The notes below the pieces were generated by a model, which saw only the letters and a program-made list of their open reading frames with translations, was not told the DNA's origin and made no database searches. Shown piece after piece: positions 37,346 to 47,375 of a DNA stretch of 64,000 bases; positions within the stretch are counted from its first letter, which is position 1; the number at the start of each line of letters is the position of its first letter. This DNA comes from Candidatus Nitrotoga sp. MKT (GTDB lineage: Bacteria; Pseudomonadota; Gammaproteobacteria; Burkholderiales; Gallionellaceae), in NCBI GenBank assembly GCA_003402345.1, contig QFXH01000004.1, positions 1 through 64,000 on the forward strand. Reading direction: 5' to 3'. The translations under genes and the position numbers were made by a program.

Positions 37346-38461
37346 ATGAAAATCGGAATACCAAAAGAAATCAAAGCAAACGAAAGCCGTGTCGCACTGG
37401 TTCCATCCGGCGCAGAATCGCTTATTGCGGCCGGGCATTCTGTGCTGATCGAAGCAGGTGCAGGATTGGGTAGTGGCTTCAGGGACGAGCAGTATCTTGC
37501 GGTAGGTGCAGGCATCGTCCCCAATGCCGACACAATATGGGAGGATGCCGATCTGATCGTTAAAGTTAAAGAGCCGATTGAGCTAGAGTGGCAGCACATC
37601 AAGACTGGTCAAACACTGTTCACCTATTTTCATTTTTCCGCTAACGAAAAACTAACCCAAGCGCATCTGGATTCTGGTGCAACTTGCATCGCTTATGAAA
37701 CGATTGAATTACCTACACGCGAATTGCCACTGCTGACACCCATGTCTGAAGTCGCCGGACGCATGGCCGTACATGAAGGGGCCAAATATCTCGAAAAATT
37801 ATATGGTGGACGGGGCGTTCTGCTAGGTGGTGTCCCCGGTGTGTCACCCGCACATGTTGTCATCCTCGGCGGCGGTGTAGTGGGCATGAATGCCGCCAAA
37901 ATGGCAGCAGGTTTGGGTGCAAGTGTCACCATCCTCGACATTTCACTGGAGCGGCTACGCTACCTGAGCGATGTCATGCCCGCTAACGTACAACTGATTT
38001 TTTCCAATCGACACAATTTACTGGAACAGATTGCCACCGCCGATCTTGTTATCGGCGGGGTGTTAATCACTGGGGCCATTGCACCCAAGCTGATACGCTA
38101 CGATGATCTCAAAACCATGCGCCAAGGCTCCGTGATAGTGGATGTTGCAGTGGATCAAGGCGGCTGCATTGAAACAACCCATCCCACCACGCACGAAAAC
38201 CCGATTTATGTAGTCGAAGGGATCATTCACTATGCTGTGGCGAACATGCCCGGCGCCCTACCCCGCACTTCCACGCTGGCGCTAACCAATGCAACCTTGC
38301 CTTATGTACTGCAATTGGCAAATAAAGGCTGGAAACAGGCACTAAAAGATAACGCTACGTTGCGCAAAGGACTCAATATCGTAAATGGAAAAATCACTCA
38401 TCACGCAGTTGCCCAAGCATTCAGAATGCTTGCCCACACCCCGGAAAATTTCCTCGATTAA
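37346..38461 (+). CDS. ald: Alanine dehydrogenase
   Basis: 371 residues from ATG 37346 ([18 protein letters not shown]), which matches family N-termini better than the upstream 37319. NAD-dependent interconversion of alanine and pyruvate plus ammonium. Signatures: [44 protein letters not shown]-binding [36 protein letters not shown]. It could recycle alanine, the by-product of the encapsulated cysteine desulfurase, a link suggested only by proximity. Confidence 0.93.
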   Translation: MKIGIPKEIKANESRVALVPSGAESLIAAGHSVLIEAGAGLGSGFRDEQYLAVGAGIVPNADTIWEDADLIVKVKEPIELEWQHIKTGQTLFTYFHFSANEKLTQAHLDSGATCIAYETIELPTRELPLLTPMSEVAGRMAVHEGAKYLEKLYGGRGVLLGGVPGVSPAHVVILGGGVVGMNAAKMAAGLGASVTILDISLERLRYLSDVMPANVQLIFSNRHNLLEQIATADLVIGGVLITGAIAPKLIRYDDLKTMRQGSVIVDVAVDQGGCIETTHPTTHENPIYVVEGIIHYAVANMPGALPRTSTLALTNATLPYVLQLANKGWKQALKDNATLRKGLNIVNGKITHHAVAQAFRMLAHTPENFLD

Positions 38462-38469
38462 CCCCTTGA

Positions 38470-39297
38470 TTAATTCGTGGTACGCAAATCTTCGGCCAGC
38501 GATTTTATTGGGCTGGGAGTCGTGGTAAGTTGTGCGACAGCCGCACCTTCATGGAACATCCACAATGTGCCCGGCATCATGGCGTGCCAAGGCTCGTTAT
38601 CAGTCAATGGCACGGTGGCGATGATAGCTACGCGATCATTGGGCATGGTCACGTGACTGAAATCAACTGTCATATCCTCATCCTTGAGATGCGCCACATT
38701 GAATGGGCTATGGCGGATAAGGTAATTTAATTCGGTAGAGCAATGCGCGAAAAGGCATTCGCCGTTAGACAATAAATAGTTAAAGATGCCCATGCCAGCT
38801 AGCTGGTCGGTGAGCTCATGTAGCGCGGCAAACAGAACATCACGCGTTGGCGATGTATCATTAAAGCGAATTCTCAGACTTTGCAGCAACCAGCAAAAAA
38901 TACGTTCACTATCCGTATTTCCCACAGGAACAAAGCCACCATATAACTCAGGCTGGAATTGCGGCAAATTACCGTTGTGTGCAAAAACCCAGTATTGGCC
39001 CCACAACTCGCGCACAAACGGATGGGTGTTTTCCAACGACACTAAGCCTTGTGTCGCCTTACGAATATGCGCAATGACGTTAAGGGAATGGATAGGATAA
39101 TTGCGCACCAGTTCAGCGATAGGCGATTTGGCTGAAGGTTTTGGGTCTAAAAATAGCCGTACTCCCTTACCCTCGAAAAAAGCGATGCCCCAGCCATCAG
39201 CATGTACGCCCGTTTCGCCGCCCCGTTTCTGAAAGCCAGTAAAGGAAAAACAAATATCAGTGGGAACATTGCAGTTCATGCCAAGCAGTTCGCACAT
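38470..39297 (-). CDS. Class II glutamine amidotransferase (YafJ-like)
   Basis: 275-residue Ntn-hydrolase domain beginning with the catalytic Cys at position 2 (MCELLGMN), then GVHADGWGIAFFEGKGV, IAHIRKATQG, HNGNLPQF and a conserved GNTDSERIFCWLL. Family members are glutaminases/amidotransferases, some needed for gamma-glutamyl or ergothioneine-type metabolism. Physiological substrate unknown. Convergent with ald, only 8 nt apart. Confidence 0.88.
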   Translation of the reverse strand: MCELLGMNCNVPTDICFSFTGFQKRGGETGVHADGWGIAFFEGKGVRLFLDPKPSAKSPIAELVRNYPIHSLNVIAHIRKATQGLVSLENTHPFVRELWGQYWVFAHNGNLPQFQPELYGGFVPVGNTDSERIFCWLLQSLRIRFNDTSPTRDVLFAALHELTDQLAGMGIFNYLLSNGECLFAHCSTELNYLIRHSPFNVAHLKDEDMTVDFSHVTMPNDRVAIIATVPLTDNEPWHAMMPGTLWMFHEGAAVAQLTTTPSPIKSLAEDLRTTN

Positions 39298-39450
39298 ATC
39301 TCAACTCCTGACCTAGCAAAGTTGGAAGTGTATTGCATCTCTAAAAATTATGCTTATTCAAAAACATGATAAGCAAAGCTGAATTTATGATTTTTACGAT
39401 GCTTCTGGCGTCTATACACTGCACGACTTTCTTGGTTAAAGGATATTTTA

Positions 39451-40281
39451 ATGGCGCAATTCAAAGCGCACAGCGTGTTACCGGGATTCAATCTGGCACT
39501 TGGTTTCACGCTTTTGTATCTCTCGTTGATCGTACTGATTCCGCTATCTTCGTTGTTCTTCAAAACAGCGACACTAGGCTGGGGCGGCTTTTGGGAGGTG
39601 GCCACAGGCGAGCGGGTGCTGGCCTCACTGCGTGTCACCTTTGTCGCTTCCTTTGCGGCTGCGGTACTGAATGCCATTTTTGGTCTGGTGGTCGCATGGG
39701 TGCTGGTACGCTATTCGTTCCCCGGCAAGCGCTTAGTGGATGCGTTGGTGGATTTGCCATTCGCCTTGCCTACCGCAGTAGCGGGCATCACTCTCGCCAT
39801 GCTGTATGCGCCTAATGGCTGGATCGGCCACTACTTTGCCGAGCATGACATCAAAATAGCGTACACCCCGCTCGGCATAGTGGTGGCGCTCACTTTTATC
39901 GGCTTGCCCTTCGTGGTACGAACCGTGCAGCCAGTATTGGCTGATGTTGAGGCCGAAATAGAAGAGGCAGCCGCGAGCTTGGGTGCAAGTCGCTGGGATG
40001 TATTCCGTCGGGTTATTTTTCCTTCAATATATCCAGCTTTGTTAACGGGTTTCGCATTAGCTTTCGCTCGCTCGATTGGTGAATATGGCTCAGTCATTTT
40101 CATTGCGGGCAACATGCCGTTCATTTCAGAAATCGCGCCATTGCTGATCGTCGCCAAACTGGAGCAATACGATTATGCAGGCGCCACGGCAATTGCCTTG
40201 GTCATGCTGATAATTTCATTCGCCCTGTTATTGGCTATCAATGGCTTGCAGTGGTGGAGCAACTGCCGGGAAATTAAATAA
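39451..40281 (+). CDS. cysT: Sulfate ABC transporter permease CysT
   Basis: 276-residue inner-membrane permease with about 6 TM segments. [20 protein letters not shown] at the start, [20 protein letters not shown], and the EAA loop [20 protein letters not shown] for contact with CysA. Intact and normal in length. AAAGGA lies upstream. Its partners are damaged downstream (cysW, cysA), so this gene is probably a survivor of a broken operon. Confidence 0.93.
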   Translation: MAQFKAHSVLPGFNLALGFTLLYLSLIVLIPLSSLFFKTATLGWGGFWEVATGERVLASLRVTFVASFAAAVLNAIFGLVVAWVLVRYSFPGKRLVDALVDLPFALPTAVAGITLAMLYAPNGWIGHYFAEHDIKIAYTPLGIVVALTFIGLPFVVRTVQPVLADVEAEIEEAAASLGASRWDVFRRVIFPSIYPALLTGFALAFARSIGEYGSVIFIAGNMPFISEIAPLLIVAKLEQYDYAGATAIALVMLIISFALLLAINGLQWWSNCREIK

Positions 40282-40463
40282 TGGGCACCACTAAAAATCC
40301 AATTTTGCGAGCAGCCGCTTTGCGACTTGCCTGCTTACCCCGTTTCGTCACAATACGGCGTTACTCGAAAAAAATTATCGCTACATATCAACTATATGCC
40401 GCGCTCAAATTTTTTACTCGTGCCTTGTCTTGCCTAGAAACTTGAATTTTTAGAGGCGCCATA

Positions 40464-41191
40464 ATGTCTTCATCACATCAATCGATCAACAATCGAAAAA
40501 TCGCCACACATGAATCCAAAGCGGTGACGCTGGTACTCATCACCGTTGCGCTGTCATATCTGTTGCTTTTTCTCGGCATACCGTTATTTGCCGTGTTCTA
40601 CGAAGCGCTGGGCAAAGGCTGGGCGCTTTACTGGGCAGCATTGCAAGACCCGGACGCTTGGTCGGCTATCGAATTAACTTTGATTGCAGCAGCTATTGCG
40701 GTACCAGCCAACCTGGTGTTCGGGGTCGCGGCGGCTTGGGCTATTGCCAAATTCGAATTTCGCGGAAAAAGTGTATTGCTCACACTGATTGATCTGCCCT
40801 ATACCGTTAGCCCGCTAGTGTCCGGCCTGATCTGTGTACTACTGTTCAGCGCGCAGGACTGGTTCGGGCCGTGGCTGCGGAAACATGACATCAAGCTTAT
40901 TTCTGCGGTGCCGGGTATTGTCTTGGTCACTATTTTTGTTACCTTTCCCTTCATTGCACGTAAGTTAATTCCGCTGATGCAGGCACAAGGCAAAGAGGAA
41001 GAAGAAACGGCGGTATCGCTCAGCGCTTTCGGCTGGCAAACCTTTTGGCGCGTCATCCTGCCCAACATCAAATGGGGTCTGCTGGTATGGCGTGATTTTG
41101 TGTAATGCCCGTGCGATAGGTGAATTCGGTGCGGTGTCAGTGGTGTCCGAGCACATTCGAGGGATGTCCAACATCATACCGCTGTACGTAG
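40464..41191 (+). pseudogene. cysW: cysW, frameshifted and truncated by an IS
   Basis: Second sulfate permease. The frame from 40464 is intact to KWGLL at 41084, then one extra base turns it to VWRDFV and a stop at 41103-41105. In the +1 frame from 41086 the expected sequence continues ([33 protein letters not shown]) and ends at the IS left end near 41192. Roughly the last 40-50 residues are missing. Earlier parts ([39 protein letters not shown]) are well conserved, so loss is recent. Confidence 0.9.
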
Positions 41192-42862
41192 TCTCACCTG
41201 CAAAATTCAAATCAAGCCAAAGTGCAAGATGATTCTGATATAGCCCATCCCGATGGCTTGTTACCGAGCCACACATGATGGATTAGCAGCCAAACTGGCA
41301 GAAATTTACACGGATACTCGTCAATATCGCCACGAATAACAGGCGCAAAAAAACCAGCTTGATGCCCAGACGAGCGATTGCTCTCAACAGCCAGCGAATT
41401 TTGTAGCCTACCGCACAACTGAGCGCATGTATCGCATCACCGAGCCCACCTTTCAGCCAACAACGATCTATACGGCTGTCCGACTTCATGTGCCCGATCA
41501 TCGGCTCTATGGCTTGTCGACGCTTGAGCCAGCGTTTCTCTTTAGGGACGAGCGTCTTGTACTTGCCCCGATGAATCACATTCACGGGGGCTACGTCCTG
41601 GTCTACACCCCGGAAGCCCAAATCAACAACAGCAGTGGTTGGCTTGACGCCAATTTTGTCGAGCATCGAGTTCGTCTGCGCCAATTGATGTGCCAGCGTG
41701 TGCGCGTCGTATGGGTTGCCAGCAAAGTGCTTGGCACCCACTATCAGTCCTTGATTATGCGTCACGGCCACACTGACTTTGACACCAAACTCGTAAGGTT
41801 TGCGGGCTTTACCCTTGGACAGGCATTCCACTTCGGGTGCATGAAGTGCGTAGAGTTTGTTCTTTTCACGGCTCTGTTGGGTACGAATTCGCTCTGCACG
41901 TTCAATCAACATAAGCAGATCGCCCAAGGCCTTCTGGCTGAACGGTACGCCTGCTGCATGGGCGCTGACTGCGGCAAGCGCCAAGGTTTGGGGGTCGAGC
42001 GTGCGTTGCACTTCACGCATGACACGCCCAAGATCGTGCGCTGGCGTTTGACGACCTTCCTCAGTCGTTTGAACTGTTTGGCATGGGCGTTCCCACCCGC
42101 TTTGCGGCGCAGTTCGTGGCCTTCCTTGGCGAAGGTTTGCTTTAACGCTATTCCTGCACGCTTGGCTGCGCTGACCACCTTGTGGCGTGCGATCTCCAGC
42201 AAGCGGCTGTCAACCGGATGGGCAAGGGCCTTTTCCTGAACGGTGGTGTCAACAATGATGCGTTTGAATTCGGCGGGCTTGACGGCCTTGATCTTTACCG
42301 CAGTTTCGATGGTGAGCTTCAGCAGCCGTTCCATGCCATCTTCACCGATGGCAGTGCGGAAGCGCCCAATCTGGGTTGCGTCGCACGGCAGCCGGGGTTC
42401 ATAGTACTCCAGACCGCTGAAGAACTGCCACACGACGTTCTCGCTCCAACGCGCAATCAATTATTCATCGCTGAGGTTGTAGCTGTTCTTCAGATACAGC
42501 AGGCTGGTCATTAACCGTATCGATAGGCAGGGACCTCCGGCATGGCTGACACCGACACCGGATAAGACGACGCTGTGTCCGAATAGATCAGCTTTCTATC
42601 TACTGACCAGCTCTGTCCTTGTGCACAAACAGGGGGGTAACGGAGACTCGATCGATCCATGGTAGACGGGTAGCCAGTACCGCAAGCGGGTGACGTAAGC
42701 CGATCATCGTATCCAGGCGGCTGCGAAAAAAGTCCGGTGTGCTCATGACAAAATCCCTCAGAAATCTACTCGGGAAGTAACGATTTATGAGGGATTCGGT
42801 TGATTATATTTATATAGAATTCCCTTTGATTATAAGGGTTGTGGTGGTTTTGCAGGGGCGAC
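41192..42862 (-). mobile_element. Decayed IS5/IS1182-type insertion sequence
   Basis: About 1.67 kb with imperfect ends: left GTCTCACCTGCAAAA (41192-41206) and right, reverse-complemented, GTCGCCCCTGCAAAA (42862-42848), two mismatches in 15. It contains one transposase gene on the minus strand, broken in several places. No target duplication is visible; the left flank is cysW and the right flank is unrelated, so a deletion followed insertion. Confidence 0.8.
41283..42746 (-). pseudogene. Broken IS5/IS1182-type transposase
   Basis: Begins MSTPDFFRSRLDTMIGLRHPL at 42746 and hits a stop after KDRAGQ. Resumes in another frame (GVGVSHAGGPCLSIRLM, NLSDE), has an in-frame TAA at about 42461, continues as LIARWSENVVWQFFSG and AEFKRIIVDTTVQEKALAHP, then shifts frame again between 41906 and 42020. 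It finishes with PYEFGVKVSVAVTHNQG, VVDLGFRGVD and RQAIEPMIGHMKSDSRIDRC. The DDE parts are recognisable. At least three lesions, so inactive. Confidence 0.88.
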
Positions 42863-43337
42863 TATTTAGGTACTTCCAGGGGATTACGTGTAAAGGGTAT
42901 TTCGAAGCTCGAAACCACGCTAGTGAATGATTTTTTGCTATAGGTAAACGGATAACGGGTTTTTCAAGGTAGTGTAAAACCTTTATCAATGGCCCATAAT
43001 ATAGAGTGATTTGCGAGGTGCTGGAATACCACTTTCTGAAATCGAGCGTGTAGCTACCTTTGAATCCAATCGATTCTCACGGTGTCTATCAACGGTGCGC
43101 TCGGTATTCTTCATTACGATATGTTAAATCACTTCTTGCCTTTTTCAATAACAGTGATTCTTTATCTCAATGTTCCCTTTTGAGCAGTGAAAGTGTTTTC
43201 GCGGAACATCAATTTAAATCCAATCATTAGGCTTGTTCGCACTGGTGTGCGCATAATTTTAGGAATGTATTGCAAGTTTTGAAATTTCTCCATCCTCATC
43301 GTTCTTTGTTCCCATTTTACGAAATATTCGAACTTAG
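42863..43337. other. Intergenic region between IS and msrA, nothing recognised
   Basis: 475 nt. It does not continue cysW. No frame, repeat or structure I could support. It is the left edge of the methionine-sulfoxide island. Confidence 0.45.
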
Positions 43338-43865
43338 TTAATACTCATCTGTTTCGTTACTGTTTTTGCTGAAAGTCGACAGCCTCCAGTTGGGCCGCAC
43401 AAAATGGCAGGAGTAGCCGCCAGGATTTCGTTGCAGATAATCCTGATGCGCGGGCTCAGCCTCCCAAAAGTCGCTTGCCGGAGCGACTTCGGTGACAACC
43501 TTGCCGGGCCAAAGATCTGAAGCATCAACGTCGGCGATCGTGGCTTCGGCGATCCGTTTCTGTTCGTCGCTGGTGTAGAAAATCGCCGATCGATAGCTCG
43601 TACCCACATCGTTCCCCTGACGATTGTGTGTGGTCGGGTCGTGAATCTGAAAGAAGAATTCAAGGATCTCGCGATAGTTGATACGCGCTGGTTCGAAAAT
43701 GATCTCGACTGCTTCGGCATGGCTGCCATGATTTGAGTACGTAGCGTTGGGGTTACTCCCACCCGTGTATCCGGCCCGCGTCGACAGAACGCCGTCCTTT
43801 TTACGAATAAGATCCTGCACGCCCCAGAAGCAACCCCCCGCAAGCACTGTGCGTTCGATTGTCAT
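43338..43865 (-). CDS. msrA: Peptide methionine-(S)-S-oxide reductase, cytoplasmic
   Basis: 175 residues without a signal peptide. Catalytic Cys in [12 protein letters not shown], then [23 protein letters not shown]-like [29 protein letters not shown]. Repairs the S epimer of oxidised methionine. C-terminus ([19 protein letters not shown]) lacks the usual recycling Cys, so regeneration may differ. 23 nt after msrB in the same unit. Confidence 0.93.
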   Translation of the reverse strand: MTIERTVLAGGCFWGVQDLIRKKDGVLSTRAGYTGGSNPNATYSNHGSHAEAVEIIFEPARINYREILEFFFQIHDPTTHNRQGNDVGTSYRSAIFYTSDEQKRIAEATIADVDASDLWPGKVVTEVAPASDFWEAEPAHQDYLQRNPGGYSCHFVRPNWRLSTFSKNSNETDEY

Positions 43866-43888
43866 TGCGCATCCTCCACTTGGTTCAG

Positions 43889-44311
43889 TTAAGCGCCATA
43901 ACCTTCGGCTTCCATATCATCCCGATGAATAAAGCGCAGCGAGGCTGAGTTGATGCAATAGCGTAATCCCCCGCGGTCCCTCGGACCATCCGGAAACACA
44001 TGCCCGAGGTGGCTGTCGCCGTGCGATGAGCGCACCTCGGTGCGGATCATGCCGTGCTCGCTGTCGCGCAGCTCGTTCACATGTGCTGGCTCGATGGGCT
44101 TGGTAAAGCTGGGCCAGCCACATCCCGATTCGAATTTATCGGACGAGGCGAATAGCGGTTCGCCCGAGACGATATCGACGTAGATGCCCGGTTCCTTGTT
44201 GTCCAGATACTCACCGCTTCCAGGGGCTTCGGTGCCACTTTGCTGAGTGGCACGATACTGCTCCCGGGAGAGCCTTGAGATTGCTTCGGGGTCCTTGCTG
44301 AACTTTCGCAT
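43889..44311 (-). CDS. msrB: Peptide methionine-(R)-S-oxide reductase, cytoplasmic
   Basis: 140 residues; catalytic Cys in [11 protein letters not shown], second Cys in [23 protein letters not shown]. The zinc CxxC pairs seen in many MsrB proteins are absent ([10 protein letters not shown] instead), so this is the zinc-free form. Repairs the R epimer. First of a two-gene unit msrB-msrA. Confidence 0.93.
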   Translation of the reverse strand: MRKFSKDPEAISRLSREQYRATQQSGTEAPGSGEYLDNKEPGIYVDIVSGEPLFASSDKFESGCGWPSFTKPIEPAHVNELRDSEHGMIRTEVRSSHGDSHLGHVFPDGPRDRGGLRYCINSASLRFIHRDDMEAEGYGA

Positions 44312-44385
44312 TTGATTAACCTTGTTTTATCGTAATGTAAGCTTGGTACGTAAGCCTTTTTTGTTCACATGCCCAATAGAGCGAT

Positions 44386-44610
44386 TCACTTTGGCCGGGG
44401 CTTCCTCAGGAATACATCCGGGGAACCATGGCGCCTTTTCGTAATTCTTCTACTGCGGCGCCAACAGCCCGAGCGACGTTGCGAGCTTCCTCTTACAGAA
44501 CTAACGAAGCGAGCGGAATTTATTGATGAAATGCGGTAGAAAAAGTCGGCCAATACTGGCAATGCATGTCCGCTAAGCTTTTTGCCATTATGAGGTCTCA
44601 TCCCAAACAA
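44386..44610 (-). pseudogene. C-terminal remnant of a flavodoxin/NADPH-FMN-reductase-like protein
   Basis: Minus-strand pieces in shifting frames read PHNGKKLSGHALPVLAD, then EEARNVARAVGAAVEELRKG with AMVP, and finally DVFLRKPRPK and stop. This pattern (PKHLAGRAF..., ...EEVRNAARSLV..., ...LRDPRPK end) is that of a family of flavodoxin-fold NAD(P)H reductases. The segment between is shortened and frames are broken. The matching N-terminal piece is at 45242-45444, with the P460 gene in between. Confidence 0.4.
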
Positions 44611-44636
44611 CCGTTGGTAGATAAATTACATATTCA

Positions 44637-45236
44637 TTATTTTTTTTGAAGCACCGGATATCCAAGGGTATAAATCCATTTGTCATCTTTTTTGGCGTTC
44701 CTTGGCGCAAGGTCTAAAGCTGGCTTATGACACGGTACACAATCAATTTTGTAATCCTTAGATACGGTTTTAACGAGATCATCGGGATTAAAAAATGACC
44801 ATCCCCAACCATCGCCCCACAACGGTGAGCCTTTGAATCGGCCTTGGGTATCGCGCACAAGGACAAAGAAACCTTTGAGTGTTGTGCCATGTCCCACCGC
44901 CGGCCCAGTTGTCATAGTCATGGTCTCGGCATTAAGAAGCTCTTTGACGAGCACCGCTCCATCCGGGAATTGCCTATTTTTTTTGTAATACTCTATGGTT
45001 TCTGGTTGAGTGTAGACCACATGATATTCGTGAATATTGGCTACTCCCCCTTCAGCTTTGGTATGGCTCCATGTACCCAATGTGGGCCACAGGTAATAAT
45101 CCTTAGGGACACTGATGGATCCCGTACTCATATCAACGTTAGATGAAAAGGGTTTTTCTTCGGCAGCTAGAGCTGCACCAGTCAAACCCATTGTGGCAAG
45201 AAACAGGAATGATAATGTGATGGTCAAGTGTTTCAT
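44637..45236 (-). CDS. Cytochrome P460-family protein
   Basis: 199 residues with a signal peptide (MKHLTITLSFLFLATMGLTGAALA). One c-heme motif CVPCH near residue 168; conserved SPLWGDGWGWSFFNPDD before it, as in cytochrome P460. P460 proteins in ammonia- and methane-oxidisers carry a Lys-crosslinked heme and oxidise hydroxylamine or handle NO. Whether the cross-linking Lys is present cannot be decided without alignment. GGAG upstream of the ATG. It appears to sit inside a flavoprotein relic. Confidence 0.88.
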   Translation of the reverse strand: MKHLTITLSFLFLATMGLTGAALAAEEKPFSSNVDMSTGSISVPKDYYLWPTLGTWSHTKAEGGVANIHEYHVVYTQPETIEYYKKNRQFPDGAVLVKELLNAETMTMTTGPAVGHGTTLKGFFVLVRDTQGRFKGSPLWGDGWGWSFFNPDDLVKTVSKDYKIDCVPCHKPALDLAPRNAKKDDKWIYTLGYPVLQKK

Positions 45237-45241
45237 GTGTT

Positions 45242-45444
45242 TCTCCTGATTAGGTTAAGTTTGTCGGAAATATAGTGCACACAATTTGTGTCCATATACG
45301 TGATAGTTGGTCTTGCTGACTGTTCCTTCGAAAGTTGATCAGAGACGCTTTCAAAGGCGGGATAAATAAACGACTTTTGAAACTCAATATGAAATTCGTC
45401 ACGACCTAAACAAGTGGAACTTGACCTTTGAGAACCGTTGGCAT
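45242..45444 (-). pseudogene. N-terminal remnant of the same flavodoxin-like reductase
   Basis: AGGAGG sits 5 nt before an ATG (45444) that reads MPTVLKGQVPLV and a stop. One base shift gives GRDEFHIEFQKSFIYPAFES then VSDQLSK, before decay. The start MPxxLKGxVPL...RDEFxxxFxxxFxDPAF is what I recall for the flavodoxin-like reductase family. The strong ribosome-binding site shows a gene once started here. Confidence 0.35.
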
Positions 45445-45481
45445 GTATCCTCCTAATTAAGCTAGATAATAGTATTGACAA

Positions 45482-45500
45482 GCGTACATTATATGTACGC
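45482..45500. promoter_or_regulatory. 19 bp palindrome upstream of the P460 region
   Basis: GCGTACAT-TAT-ATGTACGC, perfect 8 bp arms, next to TTGACA (45475-45480). Possible operator for the minus-strand unit that now expresses the P460 gene. The rest of the gap up to 45800 holds nothing I recognise. Confidence 0.35.
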
Positions 45501-45800
45501 ACGGTGGCTCACTTATTCGGAATGAGTCTCTTGGTTTTGCGTAACCTTTCAACTTTGCCTGACCGGCTGCAGCAACTGCAGCTCGCTTCTTAAAGCGGCA
45601 ATTTATTCCCCGCTATGAACATTGGCGCTTGGATAGCCAGCGTAAAAAAGTAAAATCCCCTTAAAATATCGCGAGATAGCCAAAAAAATATCAATGGTCA
45701 CTTAACATAAATAATATTAAATATAAGAAAGGAAAGAAGAATACTTTTTAATATTCGACTTCCCCATCAACTATTTAAACATAGAGCTAAAGGCTCAGTT

Positions 45801-46976
45801 TTAATAAGCTGCGAGACCTGATGCGCCGTCCGCCACAGGAAGTCCGCCCGTTACTAAACCTAAAGAAGTGAGGCTTCCGTCCGCCTCGATACGTAAAGCG
45901 GCGACCGCACCTGTTCCTCTAAGGAGCTGATATAAATAATGTCCATCCGCGCTAACGTCTATATCTACAGGTTGGCTCATCGCCCCCAGTGAAGCCGCCG
46001 CTCCGTTGAGCAGGGTCAGTGAACCCGAAGGCGATAAGCTGTAGCTGGAAATTGTCCCGCTGCCGAAGTTTGCCGCGTAGACGTAACGTCCGTCGTTGGA
46101 AATCAAAACCCAGCAAACATCGGTTTGACCGTTCGGAATTGAACCGCTAATAGCTGTTATCGTTCCATCTGCGTTTAATTGATATGACGATGCGGCAGAT
46201 AGATTTTGCGCGGCGTTAAAAGCTTCGACTACGACTAATTTATCGTCATTGCGAAAGGCTAAACTGAACGGACGCAGCCCGAACGATGCGTTTCTAATCG
46301 GCATTGCGCTTGCGTAACCATCCGTTCCAATCGCGAATGCGTCTATCGCATTCTGGGGGGTCAACAAAACATTAGTCGTTTTTTGAGTAACGAGAATAGT
46401 TTGACCGTCAGGGCTGAACTTGATCTCTCCGGGAACGGCAATTGGCGAACTTAGCATCCTGAAAGAATTCGGTAGTTCGGTTAAAGTTCCGTCCGGCGCA
46501 ATCCTGAAACCTCTGATCCCATTTCCAACAACCGAACCATCAAGCGAATAAAGCAAATTACCGTGGATTGTGAGACTTAAAGGCTGGTCGCCCGCAGGTA
46601 TTATTTGAAGAAATTTAAGCTGTGTTCCTCTCACTTCAAATACGCTGATATTGTCGCTGCCCGGATTAACCGCATACAGAAAACGATTGTCAGGGCTCAG
46701 TCTAAGGGGTCCCTGAGTATCAGTATCAACACCTTGACCAAGTCCACGGGTTTTTTCGACGTGGTTAAGTCTTGTAAGAGTGCCGTCACTCGCTCGCGCG
46801 TAGGTCACTATCTCGTTGCCTTTGGTAGCGTTCGTCATTGCGAACACCGCTCCTGCTGATTTATTAAGCCCGGGCTGGGCCTGTGCTGAGGCGCCGAAAA
46901 TTATGGTTTGTAAAGCAACCGCGGTTACTAATGCCGTAATTACTCGTGCGCATTTTGTTAATTTTTCTTTAATCAT
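45801..46976 (-). CDS. Exported lactonase-like seven-bladed beta-propeller
   Basis: 391 residues: signal peptide (ALQTIIFGASAQAQ), then blade repeats such as GPLRLSPDNRFLYAVNPGSD, IKFSPDGQTILVTQK and LISNDGRYVYAANFGSGTIS. This is the Lactonase family (6-phosphogluconolactonase-like) fold. A periplasmic form is unlikely to be the sugar-phosphate enzyme; substrate unknown. It is preceded by one of the two duplicated promoter segments, so it is probably in the sigma-factor regulon of this island. Confidence 0.82.
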   Translation of the reverse strand: MIKEKLTKCARVITALVTAVALQTIIFGASAQAQPGLNKSAGAVFAMTNATKGNEIVTYARASDGTLTRLNHVEKTRGLGQGVDTDTQGPLRLSPDNRFLYAVNPGSDNISVFEVRGTQLKFLQIIPAGDQPLSLTIHGNLLYSLDGSVVGNGIRGFRIAPDGTLTELPNSFRMLSSPIAVPGEIKFSPDGQTILVTQKTTNVLLTPQNAIDAFAIGTDGYASAMPIRNASFGLRPFSLAFRNDDKLVVVEAFNAAQNLSAASSYQLNADGTITAISGSIPNGQTDVCWVLISNDGRYVYAANFGSGTISSYSLSPSGSLTLLNGAAASLGAMSQPVDIDVSADGHYLYQLLRGTGAVAALRIEADGSLTSLGLVTGGLPVADGASGLAAY

Positions 46977-47033
46977 TTTAGGTAATTCCTTATGGTTGAT
47001 TTAACAGGGGAGCCGAGGATTAAGTTCGACAAG

Positions 47034-47139
47034 CGAGTAGAAACATTGCATTTGCTGTAAATTAATTGTCACAATCAATGCTTGTTCGCTCTGCTTGCCA
47101 ATGTATTCGCATTTAGTGATTAAATAGTTACATTGACTA
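47034..47139 (-). repeat. Duplicated promoter segment, copy A (upstream of the beta-propeller gene)
   Basis: About 106 nt, roughly 85% identical to 50305-50411, same orientation relative to the downstream gene. On the minus strand it contains GTAACT (47131-47126), 16 nt, then CGAA (47109-47106), fitting an ECF sigma-factor -35/-10 pair. Copy A reads ATCAATGCTTGTTCGCTCTG on the plus strand at its core. Confidence 0.75.
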
Positions 47140-47375
47140 CTTAATAATCTTCTAAGATTACTCCATTGACGCGATGCATGGCACGAAAGGATAGTGATGG
47201 ATCATGCCATCACTGAATGCTTCAAATCAGTTTTCCCATTATTAGCTCCATCATACTCAAAGAAATCTTCACTTCACCATGACCTAGGATGCGGCCTGTA
47301 GCAAGAATATCAATATGAAGATTGGCAGCCTCTCCGAGGTGGTCTAATTGCCCTTTAACTGTCCTCGCGATAAGT
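47140..47375. other. Spacer with a small hairpin
   Basis: Between promoter copy A and the 3' end of msrA. Contains the inverted repeat AGTGATGG/CCATCACT at 47193-47214, possibly the end of the msrA transcript. No gene supported. Confidence 0.4.

Noticed and set aside
40281-40445. 54-codon frame starting at the cysT stop ([15 protein letters not shown]...)
   Set aside because: No homology recognised, no ribosome-binding site beyond the cysT end, composition like spacer. Possibly a genome-repeated intergenic sequence, but only one copy is visible.
41427-42239. 270-codon plus-strand frame opposite the transposase
   Set aside because: Shadow of the transposase reverse frame; no independent motif or start signal.
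42863-43337. Possible continuation of cysW after the IS
   Set aside because: None of the readings matches the missing CysW C-terminus, which supports a deletion instead.
47322-47360. MerR-like start MKIGSLSEVV on the plus strand
   Set aside because: Stops after 10 codons and the following frame shows no MerR pattern; chance resemblance.
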